The notes below the pieces were generated by a model, which saw nothing but the letters and a program-made list of their open reading frames with translations, was not told the origin of the DNA and searched no databases. A stretch of DNA of 64,000 bases from Paraburkholderia sediminicola. GTDB taxonomy: Bacteria; Pseudomonadota; Gammaproteobacteria; Burkholderiales; Burkholderiaceae. Positions 29,463 to 38,598 of this stretch are shown one piece after another; the stretch's first letter is position 1; each line of letters starts with the position of its first letter. The stretch spans positions 372,001 through 436,000 of the forward strand of contig NZ_CADIKC010000003.1 in assembly GCF_902859805.1 (NCBI RefSeq). Direction: 5' to 3'. The position numbers and the translations under genes were made by a program.

Positions 29463-30692
29463 TCATTGTGAGGCTGCGACCGGCGGTGCAGCATTGCTGC
29501 TAGCGTTCGCCGCATCGCTTGCTTCCATCTGAGCCTTGACGCGCTCGCCCAATTGATAAACCGCGAGCGCATAAAAGAAACTGCGGTTATAGCGCGTCAG
29601 CACATAGAAGTTCTTCAGGCCGAGCATGTACTCGGTGCCACGCCCCGGGGAAGGCAGATCCACCACCGTCACCGGCGTGCCGGCTTCCGACGCGATATCG
29701 ATTCCCGGCTCGTTTAGCAGCAATCCGGCACGGAGCAACTGGTCCAGCGGCCAATGCGGCTCCGGTTTACCGTCGGCGGCCGCTTGCGCCACGCCCAGGC
29801 TGCCGGCGTCCGTGCCGATCTTCCAAACCACGGGCCGGCCGTTTTCCCAGCCGTTCTGGCGCAGATAGTTCGCCACGCTGCCGATCGCATCCGCCTGGCT
29901 AGTGCGCAGATCGATCTGCTTGTTGCCGTCGTAGCTCACCGCGTATTGCACGATGCTGCTCGGCAGAAACTGCGGAATGCCGATCGCGCCGGTGTAGGAG
30001 CCGAGCACAGTGGTCGGATCGATTTGCGAATCGCGCGTCCAGACCAGGTAATCTTCAAGATTCTTGCGGAAGGTTGCCTGACGATCCGCGCGATTGGCGG
30101 TGTTCGGGTAGTCGAAACTGAGCGTGGTCAGCGCGTCGAGCACACGGAAGTTGCCCATGAAGCGCCCATAGATCGTCTCCACACCTATGATGCCGACGAC
30201 CACTTCCGGCGGCACGCCGAATTCTTCATAGGCGCGTTGCAGCGTGGCCTGGTTGGCGCGCCAGAAGCGCACGCCGGCGTTAATGCGCACCTGGTCGAGA
30301 AAGCGCGACTGATATACGCGCCAGTTCTTGACCGACGGCGAGGGCGACGGCGTGACGAGCTTGACCGCGGTGGCCGAATAGCTCACGCGAGCGAACAGCG
30401 CATGCAATGCGGCTTCGTCGAAGTCATAGCGCGCGGACATGTCGCTGATGAACGCGTCGACATTCGGGTTATTCGCGTAGCGCTGCGGAATGATCTCTTC
30501 TTCGAAGGTTTGCCCTTGCGGCACTGCCGGTTGCGGTTGGCTTTGCGCGAGCAGCACCGGCGGCTTTTTCGCGGCGCTTTGCGCCATCGCCGGACTGGTT
30601 GCCATGAACATGCACGATGCGACGGACAGTGCGGCGGTTGCGGTCTTCATGCGTAGCCGGTTTCGTGCAGACAGAGCAAGCTTGACGGTCAT
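29463..30692 (-). CDS. mltB: lytic murein transglycosylase B
   Basis: This 409-residue exported peptidoglycan lytic transglycosylase has a signal peptide ending near SPAMAQS. The catalytic Glu172 is in GVETIYGRFMG, and the family motif is TGAIGIPQFLPSSI. A C-terminal region KNFYVLTRYNRSFFYALAVYQLG is typical of MltB. It lacks an obvious lipobox, so it is probably a soluble periplasmic form. An alternative start at 30650 (MKTATAAL) would give a shorter signal peptide. Confidence 0.93.
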   Translation of the reverse strand: MTVKLALSARNRLRMKTATAALSVASCMFMATSPAMAQSAAKKPPVLLAQSQPQPAVPQGQTFEEEIIPQRYANNPNVDAFISDMSARYDFDEAALHALFARVSYSATAVKLVTPSPSPSVKNWRVYQSRFLDQVRINAGVRFWRANQATLQRAYEEFGVPPEVVVGIIGVETIYGRFMGNFRVLDALTTLSFDYPNTANRADRQATFRKNLEDYLVWTRDSQIDPTTVLGSYTGAIGIPQFLPSSIVQYAVSYDGNKQIDLRTSQADAIGSVANYLRQNGWENGRPVVWKIGTDAGSLGVAQAAADGKPEPHWPLDQLLRAGLLLNEPGIDIASEAGTPVTVVDLPSPGRGTEYMLGLKNFYVLTRYNRSFFYALAVYQLGERVKAQMEASDAANASSNAAPPVAASQ

Positions 30693-30892
30693 AGTGAGCT
30701 AGGGGCGCAGTGCGAAAGAGACAGGGGGAAACGGACAGGGCAGTATACCCGACGCTTTCTGCAAAACTGTGCCCGGCGCGTCACAGTCGCATGGTGTGGT
30801 AACTTGGCAAATGTTGGCGCGCCCAGTGTGCGCGCCCCTGGACGGAGACACGCCGCGCGCGCCTTGAAAGCGCCGCGCCGCAGACGAGAATC

Positions 30893-31816
30893 ATGGCAAC
30901 AGGCTTCTATTCCCACGCCGATTGTTTGCTGCACGATATGGGGCAATGGCATCCCGAATGCCCGGCGCGCCTGCAGGCAATTGAAGATCAACTGATCGCG
31001 AGCCGCATCGACTCGCTGATCGAGCGCGAGTCGCCGCCGCTCGCCGAAGACACAGCGCTGTTGCGCGTGCATACGCAAGCCCACGTCGATTATGTTCGCA
31101 GCCGGTCGCCCGTGGAGGGTCTCGCCGAAATCGATCCCGACACGTCGATGAACCCGCACACCTTGCAGGCCGCGTTGCGCGCGGCCGGCGCCGCGGTGGC
31201 CGCGACCGACGCCGTGATCGAAGGCCGCTACGACAACGCGTTCTGCAGCGTGCGTCCGCCCGGCCATCATGCGGAGCCGGCGCGTGCGATGGGCTTCTGC
31301 TTCTTCAACAACGTCGCGATTGCCGCGCGTCATGCGCTTGAAGTGCATGGCATGCAGCGCGTGGCGATCATCGATTTCGACGTCCATCACGGTAACGGCA
31401 CTGAAGCGGCCTTTTCGGGCGACTCGCGCGTGCTGATGTGCAGCATCTTCCAGCACCCGTTCTATCCGTTCAGCGGCGCCGACAATCAGGCGCCCAACAT
31501 GTGCAATGTGCCGATGCCGGCACGCTCGAAAGGCATGGCGGTGCGTGAGGCGGTCGACATGATGTGGCTGCCGCGCCTCCATGAATTCAAGCCGGAAATG
31601 ATCTTCATCTCGGCCGGCTTCGATGCGCATCGCGAGGACGATCTCGGCAACATGGGTCTCGTCGAAGACGACTACGCATGGATCACCGATCAGGTGCGCG
31701 AGATTGCGAAGCGCTATGCGCGGGGACGGATCGTCAGCTGTCTCGAGGGCGGGTACAACCTGTCGGCGTTGGGGCGTAGCGTGGTTGCGCACGTGCGCTC
31801 GCTGGCCGGTATCTGA
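30893..31816 (+). CDS. histone deacetylase-family protein (acetyl-amidohydrolase)
   Basis: The 307-residue zinc amidohydrolase has the His pair RPPGHHAEP (125-126), zinc ligands in DFDVHHGNGT (Asp163 and His165), the third ligand region SAGFDAHREDDLG and the Tyr loop EGGYN. Bacterial members act on acetylated small molecules such as acetylpolyamines or acetoin-type substrates; the substrate here is unknown. It runs into the enoyl-CoA hydratase-like gene on the same strand. Confidence 0.9.
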   Translation: MATGFYSHADCLLHDMGQWHPECPARLQAIEDQLIASRIDSLIERESPPLAEDTALLRVHTQAHVDYVRSRSPVEGLAEIDPDTSMNPHTLQAALRAAGAAVAATDAVIEGRYDNAFCSVRPPGHHAEPARAMGFCFFNNVAIAARHALEVHGMQRVAIIDFDVHHGNGTEAAFSGDSRVLMCSIFQHPFYPFSGADNQAPNMCNVPMPARSKGMAVREAVDMMWLPRLHEFKPEMIFISAGFDAHREDDLGNMGLVEDDYAWITDQVREIAKRYARGRIVSCLEGGYNLSALGRSVVAHVRSLAGI

Positions 31817-31904
31817 GCTGCTACACGACGCCGCACCACGCCACACCACGCCGCGCGAACTGCGCGAACTTTGCGAACTGCATGAATTCAACGAGGAGCG
31901 AGCC

Positions 31905-32705
31905 ATGAATGCCGAGGTGCGCGGTGCGTCGCTGGTCGAAATCGAACACGACGCCTACGGCGTGCCGGGCGTCGTCCGTTTGACGATGAACCGGCCCGAT
32001 GCCTTCAACGCGCTCTCCGAGGCTCTGCTCGATGCGTTGCAGTCTGCGCTGACGGCGCTGGCGGAGTCCAACGCGCGGGTGGTGGTGATCGCCGGCGCCG
32101 GCCGCGCGTTTTGCGCGGGACACGATCTGAAGGAAATGCGCGCGGCGCCGTCGCTCACGTACTACCAGGCGTTGTTCGCGCGCTGCACGAAACTGATGTT
32201 GACGATCCAGCGCTTGCCGCAACCGGTGATCGCGCGTGTGCACGGCATCGCTACGGCGGCCGGCTGTCAGCTGGTAGCGATGTGCGATCTGGCTGTCGCT
32301 GCCGACACCGCGCGCTTTGCGGTCTCGGGTGTCAATCTGGGTCTTTTCTGCGCGACGCCATCGGTGCCGCTGTCGCGCAATCTATCGCGCAAGGCGGCGC
32401 TCGAAATGCTGCTCACCGGTGATTTCATCGATGCTCTTCAGGCGAAGCAGCAGGGACTCGTGAATCGCATCGCGCCGGCGGACGCGCTCGATGCGGAGGT
32501 CGCGCGGCTCGCGAAGAGCATCTGCGCGAAACCCGTCGAAGCGGTGAGCGCCGGCAAGGGCCTGTTTTATCGTCAACTCGAAATGGGGATCGAAGCGGCG
32601 TACCAGTTAGCCGGCCAGACCATGGCCTGCAACATGATGGACGACTCCGCGCTCGAAGGCGTGCAGGCCTTCATCGACAAACGACCGCCCGACTGGAAGC
32701 GCTAG
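31905..32705 (+). CDS. enoyl-CoA hydratase/isomerase-family protein, catalytic glutamates not conserved
   Basis: The 266-residue crotonase-fold protein keeps the oxyanion-hole motif AGAGRAFCAGHDLKE. Where hydratases have GGGCELA and PE-x2-LG with two catalytic glutamates, this protein reads AAGCQLVAMCD and VSGVNLGLF, so Gln and Gly replace them. Such members (ECHDC3-like) are not ordinary hydratases. The start ATG 31905 has a strong GAGGAG; the upstream frame lies within the previous gene. A short repeat of GCGCGAACT precedes it. Confidence 0.87.
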   Translation: MNAEVRGASLVEIEHDAYGVPGVVRLTMNRPDAFNALSEALLDALQSALTALAESNARVVVIAGAGRAFCAGHDLKEMRAAPSLTYYQALFARCTKLMLTIQRLPQPVIARVHGIATAAGCQLVAMCDLAVAADTARFAVSGVNLGLFCATPSVPLSRNLSRKAALEMLLTGDFIDALQAKQQGLVNRIAPADALDAEVARLAKSICAKPVEAVSAGKGLFYRQLEMGIEAAYQLAGQTMACNMMDDSALEGVQAFIDKRPPDWKR

Positions 32706-32853
32706 CCGGACTGGACCGTTCTTGCCGGAGCCTGTCCCTGCAACGACTTGTCCGCACTTGAGCTTCAGAATGCGCTCCGACGCCGAAACTTGAGGCGTCC
32801 GCGCATCGACTCACGCCATTTCCTGTTTGCGTCGTCGAAACGCCGTGCTGCGC

Positions 32854-33768
32854 TCAGGCTTTGGGCAGCCGCTTCTCGATCCAGTCGATCAGCGCGCCAA
32901 TCACCCGATCCCGGTCGAGATCGTTCATCGTCTCGTGATAGCTGTCTTCGTGCATGGTGAGCGTCTTGTCGGGCGATCCTGCGTGCGCGCCGAAATCGCG
33001 GCTGCCTTCAGGTTCGGTGAGCTTGTCGGCGGTGCCGTGATACACCAGCAGCGGTACGCGCAGCCCCGCACGGCCGCGTTCAATGCGTGCCATCGCCAGC
33101 AACAACTCCGCACCTGTACGCGCGGGAATCGCGCCGTGATGAACCAGCGGGTCGTTGCGATTGGCGTTCACCACGGGCTGAAGGCGCGACAGCAAAGCCG
33201 CGTCGATTTTCATCGCCGGGAAGGTCGGCCAGACGCGGCTGATCACCTGGCTCACCTTGAGCATCCAGCGCGGCACATCGCGGCCGGGCGCGAGCGCGGG
33301 GCTCGACAGGATCAGACCGCTCAGCCGACGCCCGCTTGCCTCCAGCCGTTCGATTGCGTAGAGCGCCGCGACCGCGCCGCCCATGCTGTGGCCCATCAGA
33401 AATAGCGGCGCGCAGCTGGTTGCCGCTTCATCGAGCAAGGCCTGGGCGTCGAGCAGATAGTCGTCGAACCGGTCGACCCACACGCGTTTGCCTGGCGCAT
33501 GCCCGTGTCCGCGTAAATCGATAGCGACGAGTTCGATGCCGGCCGAGTTCAGCCGATCCGCCAGTGCCGCGTAACGCCCGGCGTGCTCCGCGAGCCCGTG
33601 AACCAGCGCGACCGTGCCGCGCAGGGGTGTTGTGGCGGGCCAGCGATACAACGGCAGTTCGATGCCGTCGCGGGTCGTGACCGTGGAGCGCAGCGCGGCG
33701 GCGCCTTTCGGGGCGCCCGCAGGGGCGGCCGCTGCGGGACGCACATTGCCGGATCGGGTTGTTTCCAT
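32854..33768 (-). CDS. alpha/beta hydrolase (monoacylglycerol lipase-like)
   Basis: The 304-residue serine hydrolase has the nucleophile elbow GHSMGG (Ser128), a candidate acid in YHGTADKLTEPEGS and the catalytic His in SYHETMND. HG-x4-AGRYAAL and DLRGHGHAPGKR match the Hydrolase_4 / monoglyceride lipase group. There is no signal peptide; the first 25 residues are Pro/Ala-rich. It converges with the preceding gene, with only a T-less hairpin (32779-32799) between. Confidence 0.87.
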   Translation of the reverse strand: METTRSGNVRPAAAAPAGAPKGAAALRSTVTTRDGIELPLYRWPATTPLRGTVALVHGLAEHAGRYAALADRLNSAGIELVAIDLRGHGHAPGKRVWVDRFDDYLLDAQALLDEAATSCAPLFLMGHSMGGAVAALYAIERLEASGRRLSGLILSSPALAPGRDVPRWMLKVSQVISRVWPTFPAMKIDAALLSRLQPVVNANRNDPLVHHGAIPARTGAELLLAMARIERGRAGLRVPLLVYHGTADKLTEPEGSRDFGAHAGSPDKTLTMHEDSYHETMNDLDRDRVIGALIDWIEKRLPKA

Positions 33769-34019
33769 GTCTGCCGTTTATCCTGGATGGGTCCTGATTT
33801 CGATTCGCCCGATCATAGTCGCAGCGGGCGCGCACGCGCGAGCATCTCGCGCCGGGCATGCCTCTAATGCTCTGTGGTTATGAAAAGATCGAAATTGATT
33901 ATTAAAGGGAATGACGACGCTGCGGTAGAATTGCGGCCTCAAATCCCAATAAAAGCAACGGCGGCCGCTTGTCGGGAGCGCACAACGCTCGTTGGCAAAC
34001 TCCGCCGTTTCGTTTTTCC

Positions 34020-35054
34020 ATGATCGAAATACGCAATATCTCTCAGCGGTTCGCCGGACCCCGGGGCTGGGTCGAAGCGCTGCACAACGTCAATCTGTCG
34101 ATTCCGGCGGGTGAGGTGTTCGGCATCATCGGCCGCAGCGGCGCGGGCAAGAGTACGCTCGTGCGCACTATCAATCTGCTGACGCGTCCGAGCGAAGGCA
34201 ACATCGTCGTCAACGGCCGCGATCTGACGACGCTGCCCGCCGCGCAGTTGCGCGAGGCGCGTCGCGAAATCGGCATGATCTTCCAGCACTTCAACCTGCT
34301 GTCGTCGCGCACGGTGTACGAGAACGTGGCGCTGCCGCTCGAACTCGCCGGCATGAAGCGCGATGAGATCGAGGCGAACGTACTGCCGCTGCTCGAACTG
34401 GTTGGCCTGTCGGCGCAGAAGGATCGTTATCCGGCGCAGATCAGCGGCGGGCAGAAGCAGCGTGTGGGCATCGCGCGTGCGTTGGCGAGCAAGCCGAAGG
34501 TCCTGCTCTCCGACGAAGCGACTTCGGCGCTCGATCCCGAAACCACGCGCTCGATCCTTGATTTGCTCAAGCGCATCAATCGCGAACTCAACCTGACGAT
34601 CGTGTTGATCACGCACCAGATGGATGTGATCAAGCAGGTCTGCGACCGCGTTGCGGTTCTGGATGCCGGCCGTGTGGTCGAAGAGGGCAAGGTCATCGAC
34701 GTGTTCCTGCAACCGCATCACGAAGTGACGCGCGCGCTGATCGGCGACGTGATCGCGCAGGAGCTGCCGCCCGCGATGAAGGCGCGCGTGGCCGAACGCC
34801 TGAAGACCGGCAGCGGCCACTTGCTGCGCCTGGCGTTCACCGGTTCGGGCGTCGATCAACCGATCCTGTCGGAAACGATTCGCCGCTACGAACTTGACTT
34901 CAACATCCTGCACGGCCAGATCGACGAGATCCAGGGGCAGGCATTCGGTTCGCTCGCGGTGCTCGCGGGTGGCGAACCGGCGAAGGTCGCACAGGCGCTG
35001 ACCTATCTGCGCGAACAGGGTGTGGTGGTAGAGGAGCTGTCGTATGTTGAGTGA
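34020..35054 (+). CDS. metN: methionine ABC transporter, ATP-binding protein
   Basis: The 344-residue ATPase of the D/L-methionine importer has Walker [10 protein letters not shown] (38-46), Q-loop [11 protein letters not shown], signature [14 protein letters not shown] and Walker [13 protein letters not shown]. The C-terminal ~100 residues form the NIL/ACT-like regulatory domain ([23 protein letters not shown]), which mediates trans-inhibition by methionine. I chose ATG 34020; the frame extends upstream. It overlaps metI by 11 bases. Confidence 0.96.
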   Translation: MIEIRNISQRFAGPRGWVEALHNVNLSIPAGEVFGIIGRSGAGKSTLVRTINLLTRPSEGNIVVNGRDLTTLPAAQLREARREIGMIFQHFNLLSSRTVYENVALPLELAGMKRDEIEANVLPLLELVGLSAQKDRYPAQISGGQKQRVGIARALASKPKVLLSDEATSALDPETTRSILDLLKRINRELNLTIVLITHQMDVIKQVCDRVAVLDAGRVVEEGKVIDVFLQPHHEVTRALIGDVIAQELPPAMKARVAERLKTGSGHLLRLAFTGSGVDQPILSETIRRYELDFNILHGQIDEIQGQAFGSLAVLAGGEPAKVAQALTYLREQGVVVEELSYVE

Positions 35055-35697
35055 AATGTTCGATATGTTCGTCCAGTCGTTCTGGGAAACGCTCGTGATG
35101 GTGGGCATTTCCGGACTGGTCGGCGCGGCGGTCGGTTTGCCGCTTGGCGTGCTGCTGTATCTGACGGACCGTCAGGGCGTGTTGCAGAACATCGCCGTGA
35201 ATCGCGTGATGGGCGTGATCGTCAACGCCGTGCGTTCAACGCCGTTCATCATCTTGCTGGTTGCCGTGATTCCGTTCACGCGTCTCGTGGTGGGTTCGTC
35301 GATCGGTACGGCTGCGGCCGTGGTGCCGTTGACGATCGCCGCAGCGCCGTTCATTGCGCGTCTGGTCGAAACCGCGTTGCGCGAAGTCGATCGCGGTCTG
35401 ATCGAAGCCGCGCAGGCGATGGGCGCGACCACCAGTCAGATTGTCTTCAAGGTGCTGTTGCCGGAATCGCTGCCGGGCGTGGTCGCCGGTTTGACGATCA
35501 CCTTCGTCTCGCTGGTCGGCTATTCGGCGATGGCCGGTGCGATCGGCGGCGGCGGGCTCGGCGATCTGGGCATTCGTTACGGGTATCAGCGTTTCCTGCC
35601 GGAAGTGATGGTGACGGTCGTGGTGATCCTGATCGTCTTCGTGCAACTGGTGCAGTCGTTCGGGGATTGGCTCGTGCGTCGTTTGAGCCACAAATAA
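35044..35697 (+). CDS. metI: methionine ABC transporter, permease
   Basis: The 217-residue inner-membrane permease has five to six helices. The EAA loop is [25 protein letters not shown], which contacts Met[23 protein letters not shown] is characteristic of MetI. It overlaps metN and is followed 47 bases later by metQ. Confidence 0.95.
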   Translation: MLSEMFDMFVQSFWETLVMVGISGLVGAAVGLPLGVLLYLTDRQGVLQNIAVNRVMGVIVNAVRSTPFIILLVAVIPFTRLVVGSSIGTAAAVVPLTIAAAPFIARLVETALREVDRGLIEAAQAMGATTSQIVFKVLLPESLPGVVAGLTITFVSLVGYSAMAGAIGGGGLGDLGIRYGYQRFLPEVMVTVVVILIVFVQLVQSFGDWLVRRLSHK

Positions 35698-35744
35698 GCA
35701 AGGGCTATCGGAGCCCACCAAGCAGAATCAAAAAAAGGTCCATC

Positions 35745-36545
35745 ATGCAACGTCGTTTCATTCTCAAGCTGGCCGCCACACTCGGCGCCGCGTCGCTGTT
35801 CGCTGCCGCCACCGTGGCTCACGCTGACGACACGATCAAGGTCGGCGTCACCGGCGGCCCGCACGCGCAGATCATGGAAGTCGTGAAGACGGTCGCGGCA
35901 AAGAACGGTCTGAACATCAAGATCGTAGAATTCTCCGACTACGTGCAGCCGAATGCGGCGCTCGCCGGCGGCGACCTGGACGCGAACAGCTACCAGCATG
36001 ACCCGTACCTGCAGGCGCAGGTGAAGGACCGCGGCTACAAACTGATCCGCATCGCCGATACGGTTACGTACCCGATGGGCATCTACTCGAAGAAAGTGAA
36101 GACGCTGGCTGAATTGCAGCCCGGCGCAAAGATCGCGGTGCCGAACGATCCGACCAATGGCGGCCGGGCACTCCTGTTGCTCCAGAAGCAGGGTCTGCTG
36201 AAGTTGCGCCCGGACGCGGGTCTGAAGGCGACGCCGCTCGATATCGTCGACAACCCGAAGAAGCTGAAGATCGTCGAACTCGACGCCGCGCAGATCCCGC
36301 GCTCGCTGAATGACGTGGACGCTGCCGCGATCAATACGAACTTTGCAATGGAAGCGGGTTTGAAGCCCAAGCAGGACGCCATCGCGATCGAAGACCCGAA
36401 GGGTCCGTACGTGAACATCATCGCAATCCGCGAAGCCGACAAGGGCAAGCCGTGGGTTGCGAAGCTGGTCGCGGCGTATCATTCGCCGGAAGTGAAGCAG
36501 TTTGTCGAAAGCAAGTTTGGTGGGGCGGTGATCACCGCGTGGTGA
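35745..36545 (+). CDS. metQ: methionine-binding protein
   Basis: The 266-residue NlpA/MetQ-family substrate-binding protein has a signal peptide (MQRRFILKLAATLGAASLFA, cleavage after AHA). There is no lipobox cysteine, so it appears to be periplasmic and not a lipoprotein. Motifs are KVGVTGGPHAQIMEVVK, DYVQPNAALAGGDLDANSYQHDPYL and IAVPNDPTNGGRALLLLQ. The start has AAAAAAGG upstream. A strong terminator follows. Confidence 0.95.
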   Translation: MQRRFILKLAATLGAASLFAAATVAHADDTIKVGVTGGPHAQIMEVVKTVAAKNGLNIKIVEFSDYVQPNAALAGGDLDANSYQHDPYLQAQVKDRGYKLIRIADTVTYPMGIYSKKVKTLAELQPGAKIAVPNDPTNGGRALLLLQKQGLLKLRPDAGLKATPLDIVDNPKKLKIVELDAAQIPRSLNDVDAAAINTNFAMEAGLKPKQDAIAIEDPKGPYVNIIAIREADKGKPWVAKLVAAYHSPEVKQFVESKFGGAVITAW

Positions 36546-36617
36546 TTTGACGGCCGTTTTTCGACCGTTTCGCCCGACAGAACACGACGGCAATGCAAAA
36601 TTAGAGTCGTAAGTCTT

Positions 36618-36644
36618 AACCCGGGGTTGTCTCCCGGGTTTTTT
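36618..36644 (+). terminator. intrinsic terminator after metNIQ
   Basis: An 8-bp stem AACCCGGG / CCCGGGTT with a seven-base loop is followed by T4. Confidence 0.88.
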
Positions 36645-36657
36645 CGAGATTAAAATA

Positions 36658-36669
36658 GAACGATCGTTC
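36658..36669. promoter_or_regulatory. perfect palindrome upstream of etfBA (TetR-type operator candidate)
   Basis: GAACGATCGTTC is a perfect 12-bp palindrome, extended by ATA and GTTATT flanks. It lies between the metQ terminator and etfB, about 80 bases before a TATAAT box (36748-36753). Such sites are typical of TetR-family regulators of fatty-acid genes; the regulator is not known. Confidence 0.5.
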
Positions 36670-36793
36670 GTTATTGCCGTCACGCCGCTGAGGAGCGATA
36701 TCCTTCTGCTAGAGCGCCCGCGACAAGGCTGCCATGAGGGCAGTCGCTATAATGTCCGTTGGGTTGACGTATTCGTAACTTTGGAGCGTGTGC

Positions 36794-37543
36794 ATGAAAA
36801 TCCTGGTGCCAGTCAAGAGAGTGGTCGATTACAACGTGAAGGTTCGAGTCAAATCGGACGGCACGGGCGTCGACATCGCGAACGTGAAGATGTCGATGAA
36901 TCCGTTCGACGAAATCGCGGTTGAAGAAGCTGTTCGTCTGCGCGAAGCGGGCGTGGCGACCGAAGTGATCGCCGTGTCGGCGGGTGTGACGCAAGCGCAG
37001 GAAACGCTGCGCACGGCGCTGGCAATCGGCGCGGACCGCGCGATCCTGATCGAGTCGGGCGAAGACCTGCAGCCGCTGGCGGTCGCCAAGCTGCTCAAGG
37101 CGCTGGTCGACAAGGAACAGCCGCAACTGGTCATCCTCGGCAAGCAGGCCATCGACGACGATTCGAATCAGACCGGACAGATGCTGGCTGCGCTGGCTAA
37201 CCTGCCGCAAGCGACCTTCGCATCGAAGGTTGTCGTCGCTGACGGCAAGGCGACGGTGTCGCGCGAAGTGGACGGCGGCGCGGAAACGCTGTCGCTGAGC
37301 CTGCCGGCTGTGATCACGACCGATCTGCGCCTGAACGAGCCGCGCTATGTGACGCTGCCGAACATCATGAAGGCAAAGAAGAAGCCGCTGGAAGTCATCA
37401 AGCCGGAAGACCTCGGCGTTGATGTGACGCCGCGCCTGAAGACGCTGAAAGTCGTCGAGCCGCCCAAGCGCTCCGCCGGTGTGAAGGTGCCGGATGTGAA
37501 GACGCTGGTCGAGAAGCTGAAGACCGAAGCCAAGGTGCTGTGA
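36794..37543 (+). CDS. etfB: electron transfer flavoprotein, beta subunit
   Basis: The 249-residue subunit binds AMP and, with EtfA, carries electrons from acyl-CoA dehydrogenases to the quinone pool. It begins [16 protein letters not shown], has the adaptor region [14 protein letters not shown] and recognition loop [32 protein letters not shown] 36794 fits the family; a GTG two codons upstream is less likely. A TATAAT box at 36748-36753 may mark its promoter. It is coupled with etfA, 13 bases downstream. Confidence 0.96.
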   Translation: MKILVPVKRVVDYNVKVRVKSDGTGVDIANVKMSMNPFDEIAVEEAVRLREAGVATEVIAVSAGVTQAQETLRTALAIGADRAILIESGEDLQPLAVAKLLKALVDKEQPQLVILGKQAIDDDSNQTGQMLAALANLPQATFASKVVVADGKATVSREVDGGAETLSLSLPAVITTDLRLNEPRYVTLPNIMKAKKKPLEVIKPEDLGVDVTPRLKTLKVVEPPKRSAGVKVPDVKTLVEKLKTEAKVL

Positions 37544-37556
37544 GGAGACGGACGAA

Positions 37557-38492
37557 ATGACGAATCTGGTAATTGCTGAACACGACAACGCGTCGATCAA
37601 GGCCGCGACGCTGAACACGATTGCAGCGGCGCAGAAGATTGGTGGCGATATCCACGTGCTGGTCGCAGGTCACAACGCGCAAGCCGCGGCAGATGCCGCA
37701 GCGAAGATTGCAGGCGTTTCGAAGGTATTGCTGGCTGACGCGGCGCAACTCGAAGCGGGTCTGGCGGAAAACATCCAGGCAACCGTGCTGAACATCGCGA
37801 AGGACTACACGCACATCCTCACGCCGGCGACCGCTTACGGCAAGAACATCGCGCCGCGTATCGCCGCGAAGCTGGACGTCGCGCAGATCAGCGACATCAC
37901 CGCAGTGGACAGCGCCGACACGTTCGAGCGCCCGATCTATGCTGGTAACGCGATCGCAACGGTTCAGTCTCAAGACCCGATCAAGGTCATCACGGTCCGC
38001 ACGACCGGTTTCGACCCGGTGGCAGCAGAAGGCGGCAGCGCAGCGGTCGAGAAGATCGAAGCGGCAGCCGACACGGGCCTCTCGCAGTTCGTGAGCCGTG
38101 AAGTGACGAAGCTGGACCGTCCGGAGCTGACCTCGGCGAAGATCATCGTCTCGGGCGGCCGGGGTCTCGGCAACGGCGAGAACTACACGAAGGTTCTGGA
38201 GCCGCTGGCGGACAAGCTGAATGCAGCGCTGGGCGCATCGCGCGCAGCAGTGGATGCGGGCTTCGTGCCGAACGACTATCAGGTCGGCCAGACCGGCAAG
38301 ATCGTCGCGCCGCAACTGTATGTGGCGGTCGGCATCTCGGGTGCGATCCAGCATCTGGCCGGCATGAAGGACTCGAAGGTCATCGTGGCGATCAACAAGG
38401 ACCCGGAAGCGCCGATTTTCAGCGTCGCCGATTATGGTCTGGTGGGCGATCTGTTCACGGTCGTGCCGGAACTCGTTAGCGAGCTCGGCTAA
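37557..38492 (+). CDS. etfA: electron transfer flavoprotein, alpha subunit
   Basis: The 311-residue FAD-binding subunit has the C-terminal FAD motifs [56 protein letters not shown] and [22 protein letters not shown]. The N-terminal domain includes [21 protein letters not shown]. Ribosome binding site GAGGAG precedes the start. The acyl-CoA dehydrogenase gene downstream is a likely electron donor partner. Confidence 0.97.
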   Translation: MTNLVIAEHDNASIKAATLNTIAAAQKIGGDIHVLVAGHNAQAAADAAAKIAGVSKVLLADAAQLEAGLAENIQATVLNIAKDYTHILTPATAYGKNIAPRIAAKLDVAQISDITAVDSADTFERPIYAGNAIATVQSQDPIKVITVRTTGFDPVAAEGGSAAVEKIEAAADTGLSQFVSREVTKLDRPELTSAKIIVSGGRGLGNGENYTKVLEPLADKLNAALGASRAAVDAGFVPNDYQVGQTGKIVAPQLYVAVGISGAIQHLAGMKDSKVIVAINKDPEAPIFSVADYGLVGDLFTVVPELVSELG

Positions 38493-38533
38493 CACAGCCA
38501 CAGCGCCGTGTAAAAAGGCGTCTGGCAGCACAC

Positions 38534-38570
38534 AAAGGGCGTGGGACCTATCAAGTCCGGCGCCCTTTTT
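38534..38570 (+). terminator. terminator-like hairpin between etfA and the acyl-CoA dehydrogenase gene
   Basis: AAAGGGCG / CGCCCTTT with an inner GGAC / GTCC stem is followed by T. Partial termination would set the etf to dehydrogenase ratio. Confidence 0.7.
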
Positions 38571-38598
38571 CATATCGACAGGCAGGAGGAGAACTGAA

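Noticed and set aside
33769..34019. SAM riboswitch before metNIQ
   Set aside because: I looked for the SAM-I or SAM-II core and a terminator/antiterminator pair and saw neither.
38434..38598. N-terminal extension of the acyl-CoA dehydrogenase into etfA
   Set aside because: It overlaps etfA coding and the terminator hairpin. A clean ribosome binding site and family N terminus occur at 38599.
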